A DNA stretch of 39,587 nt. Origin: Salimicrobium halophilum. Its GTDB lineage: Bacteria; Bacillota; Bacilli; Bacillales; Halobacillaceae. Of this stretch, positions 37,475 to 39,587 are shown piece by piece (the first letter of the stretch is position 1; the number at the start of each line of letters is the position of its first letter). The stretch spans positions 1 to 39,587 of the forward strand of contig NZ_FNEV01000015.1 of the NCBI RefSeq assembly GCF_900100295.1. The letters run 5' to 3'. Position numbers and translations under genes: made by a program. The notes beneath the pieces are model-generated. The model was given only the letters and a program-made list of their open reading frames with translations, was not told the origin of the DNA and made no database searches.

Positions 37475-37792
37475 ATGACAGTGTTTGATAGGGTTAAAGA
37501 ACTTTGTAAAAAAAGGGGAATCACAGTAGCTCAATTAGAAGATAAGGTCGGATTCGGTCGCAATTCTATGTATTCATGGAAGAAGAACAAACCTTCTTCT
37601 GACAGACTCGAGAAAGTTGCTGATTATTTTAATGTCTCTACAGACTATCTGCTTGGTCGGACGGAAGATCCGGAAATAGAAACAATAGCTGCTCACCATG
37701 AAGAAGAGTGGACGGAGGAAGAAATGGAGGAAATCGAACGGTTTAAAGAATTCGTTAAACTGAAAAGACAGAAGAACCAGGGGGATAATTAA
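37475..37792 (+). CDS. CI-like repressor, XRE family
   Basis: A 105-residue repressor. Start at the ATG at 37475 (AGAGGATGATTGAT upstream); an in-frame TTG at 37442 has no such site. The HTH is at about residues 5-58: VKELCKKRGITVAQLEDKVGFGRNSMYSWKKNKPSSDRLEKVADYFNVSTDYLLGRTE. The C-terminal 45 residues are acidic and helical (EEEWTEEEMEEIERFKEFVKL), without a LexA-type peptidase domain. Short repressors of this type are inactivated by the ImmA-like protein encoded next, which it overlaps by one base (TAATG). Confidence 0.9.
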   Translation: MTVFDRVKELCKKRGITVAQLEDKVGFGRNSMYSWKKNKPSSDRLEKVADYFNVSTDYLLGRTEDPEIETIAAHHEEEWTEEEMEEIERFKEFVKLKRQKNQGDN

Positions 37793-38259
37793 TGTTGTAT
37801 GAAAAGCTTTTATCAGAAGCATATTCCCTGGGCATAGACGTATACGAGGAAGAGATCAGAGGTAACATTAAAGGATTGTATGCAGATAATGTCATATGGA
37901 TTGACAAGCACTTACCTTCCTATCCTCACAAATACTGTATCTTAGCTGAAGAAATAGGACACCACCATAGAACTACTGGGAATATACTTAATCAAAAGAA
38001 AGTAGTTAACGTGAAACAAGAAATGCTCGCTCGTCTTTGGGCGTACGAGAGACTTATACCGCTTTACAAGATAATCGAAGGTCATCACCAGTATATAAGG
38101 AACAAGCATGAATTTGCTGACTTTTTGGGAGTGACCGAAGAATTTCTTGAAGCTGCTCTTCAGAAGTATAAAGAGAAATACGGGCATTACGTGGATGTTG
38201 AAGGATATCGTATTATATTCGACCCGTTAGGTGTAGTGGAATGGTTCGAAGAGTTCTGA
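37792..38259 (+). CDS. ImmA/IrrE-type metallopeptidase
   Basis: A 155-residue protein of the ImmA/IrrE family that should cleave the phage repressor after DNA damage, as in ICEBs1. The zinc motif reads CILAEEIGHHHRTTGN with E53-E54-x2-H57: the first His of HExxH is Glu, a variant found in many Bacillales prophage ImmA proteins. The later helix KQEMLARLWAYERLIP (about 76-91) supplies the third zinc-binding region, and NKHEFADFLGVTEEFLEAAL follows. The ATG overlaps the repressor stop (TAATG). Confidence 0.88.
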   Translation: MLYEKLLSEAYSLGIDVYEEEIRGNIKGLYADNVIWIDKHLPSYPHKYCILAEEIGHHHRTTGNILNQKKVVNVKQEMLARLWAYERLIPLYKIIEGHHQYIRNKHEFADFLGVTEEFLEAALQKYKEKYGHYVDVEGYRIIFDPLGVVEWFEEF

Positions 38260-38277
38260 TTATAAAGGAGGATGTAA

Positions 38278-39444
38278 ATGGCTAGTTACAGGGAGGTATC
38301 CAAGGGTAAGTACAAACTGACCGTAGAATTAGGGTACGTTGGGAAAAAACGCAAGAAGAAGAATAGGACTGTTTCAGCTAAGAATAAAACTGAAGCGAAG
38401 AAAAAGTTAGCACTATTTGAAGCAGAAGTTTTATCAAAGCAGTTAACGGATGCGACCAAGCTATCGTTTGAACATTTTTATGAGGAATGGCTCAACAAGT
38501 TCGCTAAAGATCATTATGGCATTCGCATGCTAAATGAAACGAAAAGAATTTTTGAGAAACGCTTACTACCTGAGTTCGGTCCCATGAAAATAAAAGACGT
38601 GAAGAAAATTCATATCGTCAATTATTTCGATGAATTAAAGCAACCTGGTAAGCGTTTGGATGGCAAGGAAGGGTATTTATCCTCAAGCAGTATAAAAAAC
38701 ATATACAAGGCTCTGAACGCTTTATTTAAAGTGGCTGAAGAGTGGGAGTTAATTGACCGTAATCCATGCGAGAATGTAAAGATTCCGAAGGTGACGCACA
38801 AGAAATCTGAAGTTTATTCCTTGGAAGAATCTCGCGTACTATTTAATAAGCTGGAGAATGAAGAAACGATCTGGCAGTTGATTGTACAAACTGCCGCTGT
38901 TCTCGGAGCACGTGAAGGAGAAATAGCTGCATTAGAGGGTAAACATCTGGATTTCGATAATAATGCTATATTAGTCGAACAGGCTTTAGTAGTAGCAATA
39001 GGAGAGGGGCTCCAATTGAAATCAACGAAAACAGGAAGAACTCGAAAGGTTTCTGTCCCTGAAGACCTTATGAAAGCTTTGAAGAAATTGCGTGCTTTGA
39101 AATATGAGCAAAAGATAGAGACGCATAATCTGTGGAAGTGGCCGAATAACCTTTTTCTATTTTCAGACGAATACGGTCAGCCGCTTCGACCGGACTCCAT
39201 AAGCCAACGATGGATACGTTTCTTGAATAAAAAACAAAATAGTGAATTGAAAAGGATACGGTTCCATGATCTCAGGCATACCTCAGCCACCTTGTTAATT
39301 AATCAAGGAGTCCATGCGAAGATCATCCAGGAGCGTTTAGGCCATTCTAAGATCAGCACAACCATGGATACTTACGGACACGTTCTACAAGAAGCTGAGC
39401 AAAGTTCCGCTAAGCATTTCAATGACCTTTTCAAAAAAGCTTAA
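38278..39444 (+). CDS. int: Tyrosine site-specific integrase
   Basis: A 388-residue integrase. The N-terminal Arm-binding domain (about 1-55, basic, GYVGKKRKKKNRTVSAKNKTEAKKKL) is of the AP2-like type. A SAM-like core-binding domain (about 65-165) and the catalytic domain follow. Catalytic residues: R212 (GAREGEI), K near 251, H330 and R333 (HDLRHT), H356 (LGHSKIS) and nucleophile Y366 (MDTYGH). AAAGGAGGATGTAA precedes the ATG. It lies beside the right att site and should act on the tRNA-Arg core and the arm sites at both ends. Confidence 0.96.
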   Translation: MASYREVSKGKYKLTVELGYVGKKRKKKNRTVSAKNKTEAKKKLALFEAEVLSKQLTDATKLSFEHFYEEWLNKFAKDHYGIRMLNETKRIFEKRLLPEFGPMKIKDVKKIHIVNYFDELKQPGKRLDGKEGYLSSSSIKNIYKALNALFKVAEEWELIDRNPCENVKIPKVTHKKSEVYSLEESRVLFNKLENEETIWQLIVQTAAVLGAREGEIAALEGKHLDFDNNAILVEQALVVAIGEGLQLKSTKTGRTRKVSVPEDLMKALKKLRALKYEQKIETHNLWKWPNNLFLFSDEYGQPLRPDSISQRWIRFLNKKQNSELKRIRFHDLRHTSATLLINQGVHAKIIQERLGHSKISTTMDTYGHVLQEAEQSSAKHFNDLFKKA

Positions 39445-39487
39445 AATGGTATCCTATTGGTATCTTTTTCGAGACCTAAAGATACTA
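39443..39487 (+). repeat. Right integrase arm-type sites (candidate)
   Basis: GGTATCC at 39448-39454 and GGTATCT at 39459-39465, 11 bp apart, then AGATACTA at 39480-39487. They match the left set at 171-197 in order, spacing and orientation. Confidence 0.6.
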
Positions 39488-39490
39488 AGC

Positions 39491-39535
39491 AAAAATAAAA
39501 AACCTTATGAACGTAGTGTTCACAAGGCTTTTCAG
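39491..39535 (-). terminator. Terminator of the reconstituted tRNA-Arg, also past int
   Basis: 10-bp stem (CCTTGTGAAC with GTTCATAAGG on the minus strand, one G-T pair) followed by TTTTTTATTTTT. It lies just 3' of the tRNA copy at the right end. On the plus strand it can also end integrase transcription, with a weaker T run (CTTTTC). Confidence 0.75.
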
Positions 39536-39536
39536 C

Positions 39537-39587
39537 AGCGTCCCAAGTAGGATTCGAACCTACGACCTACAGCTTAGAAGGCTGTTG
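39537..39587 (-). tRNA. Right attachment site: 3' part of tRNA-Arg(TCT)
   Basis: Perfect repeat of 1-51. On the minus strand it holds the anticodon arm (TCT), T arm and acceptor 3' strand ending TTGGGAC-G. The 5' half of the tRNA must lie beyond the window edge, since the integrase is next to it and the left copy lacks a D arm. The 3' end reads G-CTG, so CCA is not encoded. The phage carries in the acceptor end and terminator, which restores the tRNA. Confidence 0.85.

Overview
The window is one complete temperate contractile-tailed prophage, cut almost exactly at its attachment sites. A 51-bp perfect direct repeat lies at both edges (1-51 and 39537-39587). It is the 3' part of a minus-strand tRNA-Arg (anticodon TCT), so the element sits in the 3' end of that tRNA gene, with the integrase beside the right-hand copy. 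The host is most likely a Bacillaceae firmicute. The virion genes follow the order of the Bacillus subtilis PBSX/skin (xkd/yqb) family, ribosome-binding sites are strong AGGAGG types, and the repressor/ImmA pair, YqaI-like protein, DUF2800 and DUF2815 are typical of Bacillales phages. Many proteins are acidic, which would fit a halophilic or alkaliphilic host, but that is only a guess.

Layout from right to left. 37475-39444 (+): CI-like repressor, ImmA-type metallopeptidase and tyrosine integrase. 37169-37474: the divergent switch region with TTAGCTAA operator-like sites. 36970-21643 (-): the early operon. It holds a Cro-like and an excisionase-like DNA-binding protein, many small unknown proteins, DUF2800 and DUF2815, DNA polymerase I type, dimeric dUTPase, a cluster of tiny membrane and zinc proteins, a sigma-70 factor with an added HTH and coiled coil, a VapE-type primase-helicase, an iteron-like array (probable origin), a VRR-NUC nuclease, an SNF2 helicase broken by a TGA codon, and an RNA-polymerase-sigma-region-4-like late regulator. 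21459-14084 (-): packaging and head genes (TerS, TerL, portal, minor head protein, scaffold, P22-type coat, connectors). 13734-2923 (-): contractile tail (sheath, tube, frameshifted chaperone, tape measure, hub, baseplate, fibres, a beta-propeller-like fibre). 2824-2095 (-): three tiny independently terminated genes. 2020-831 (-): holin and amidase. 732-292 (-): a separately transcribed moron.

The genes form a normal lysogeny, replication, packaging, morphogenesis and lysis programme. The least ordinary parts are: the phage sigma-70 factor with a roughly 130-residue coiled-coil tail; eight copies of GTGTGGGCG next to the VapE gene; a canonical A AAA AAC slippery site plus hairpin in the tail chaperone gene; the TGA inside the SNF2 Walker A motif; and a cassette of small genes between tail and lysis modules, which includes a ribbon-helix-helix regulator with a dyad on its own promoter and a 12-bp inverted repeat that can mask a Shine-Dalgarno site. 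All family assignments come from reading the protein sequences; no database search was run.
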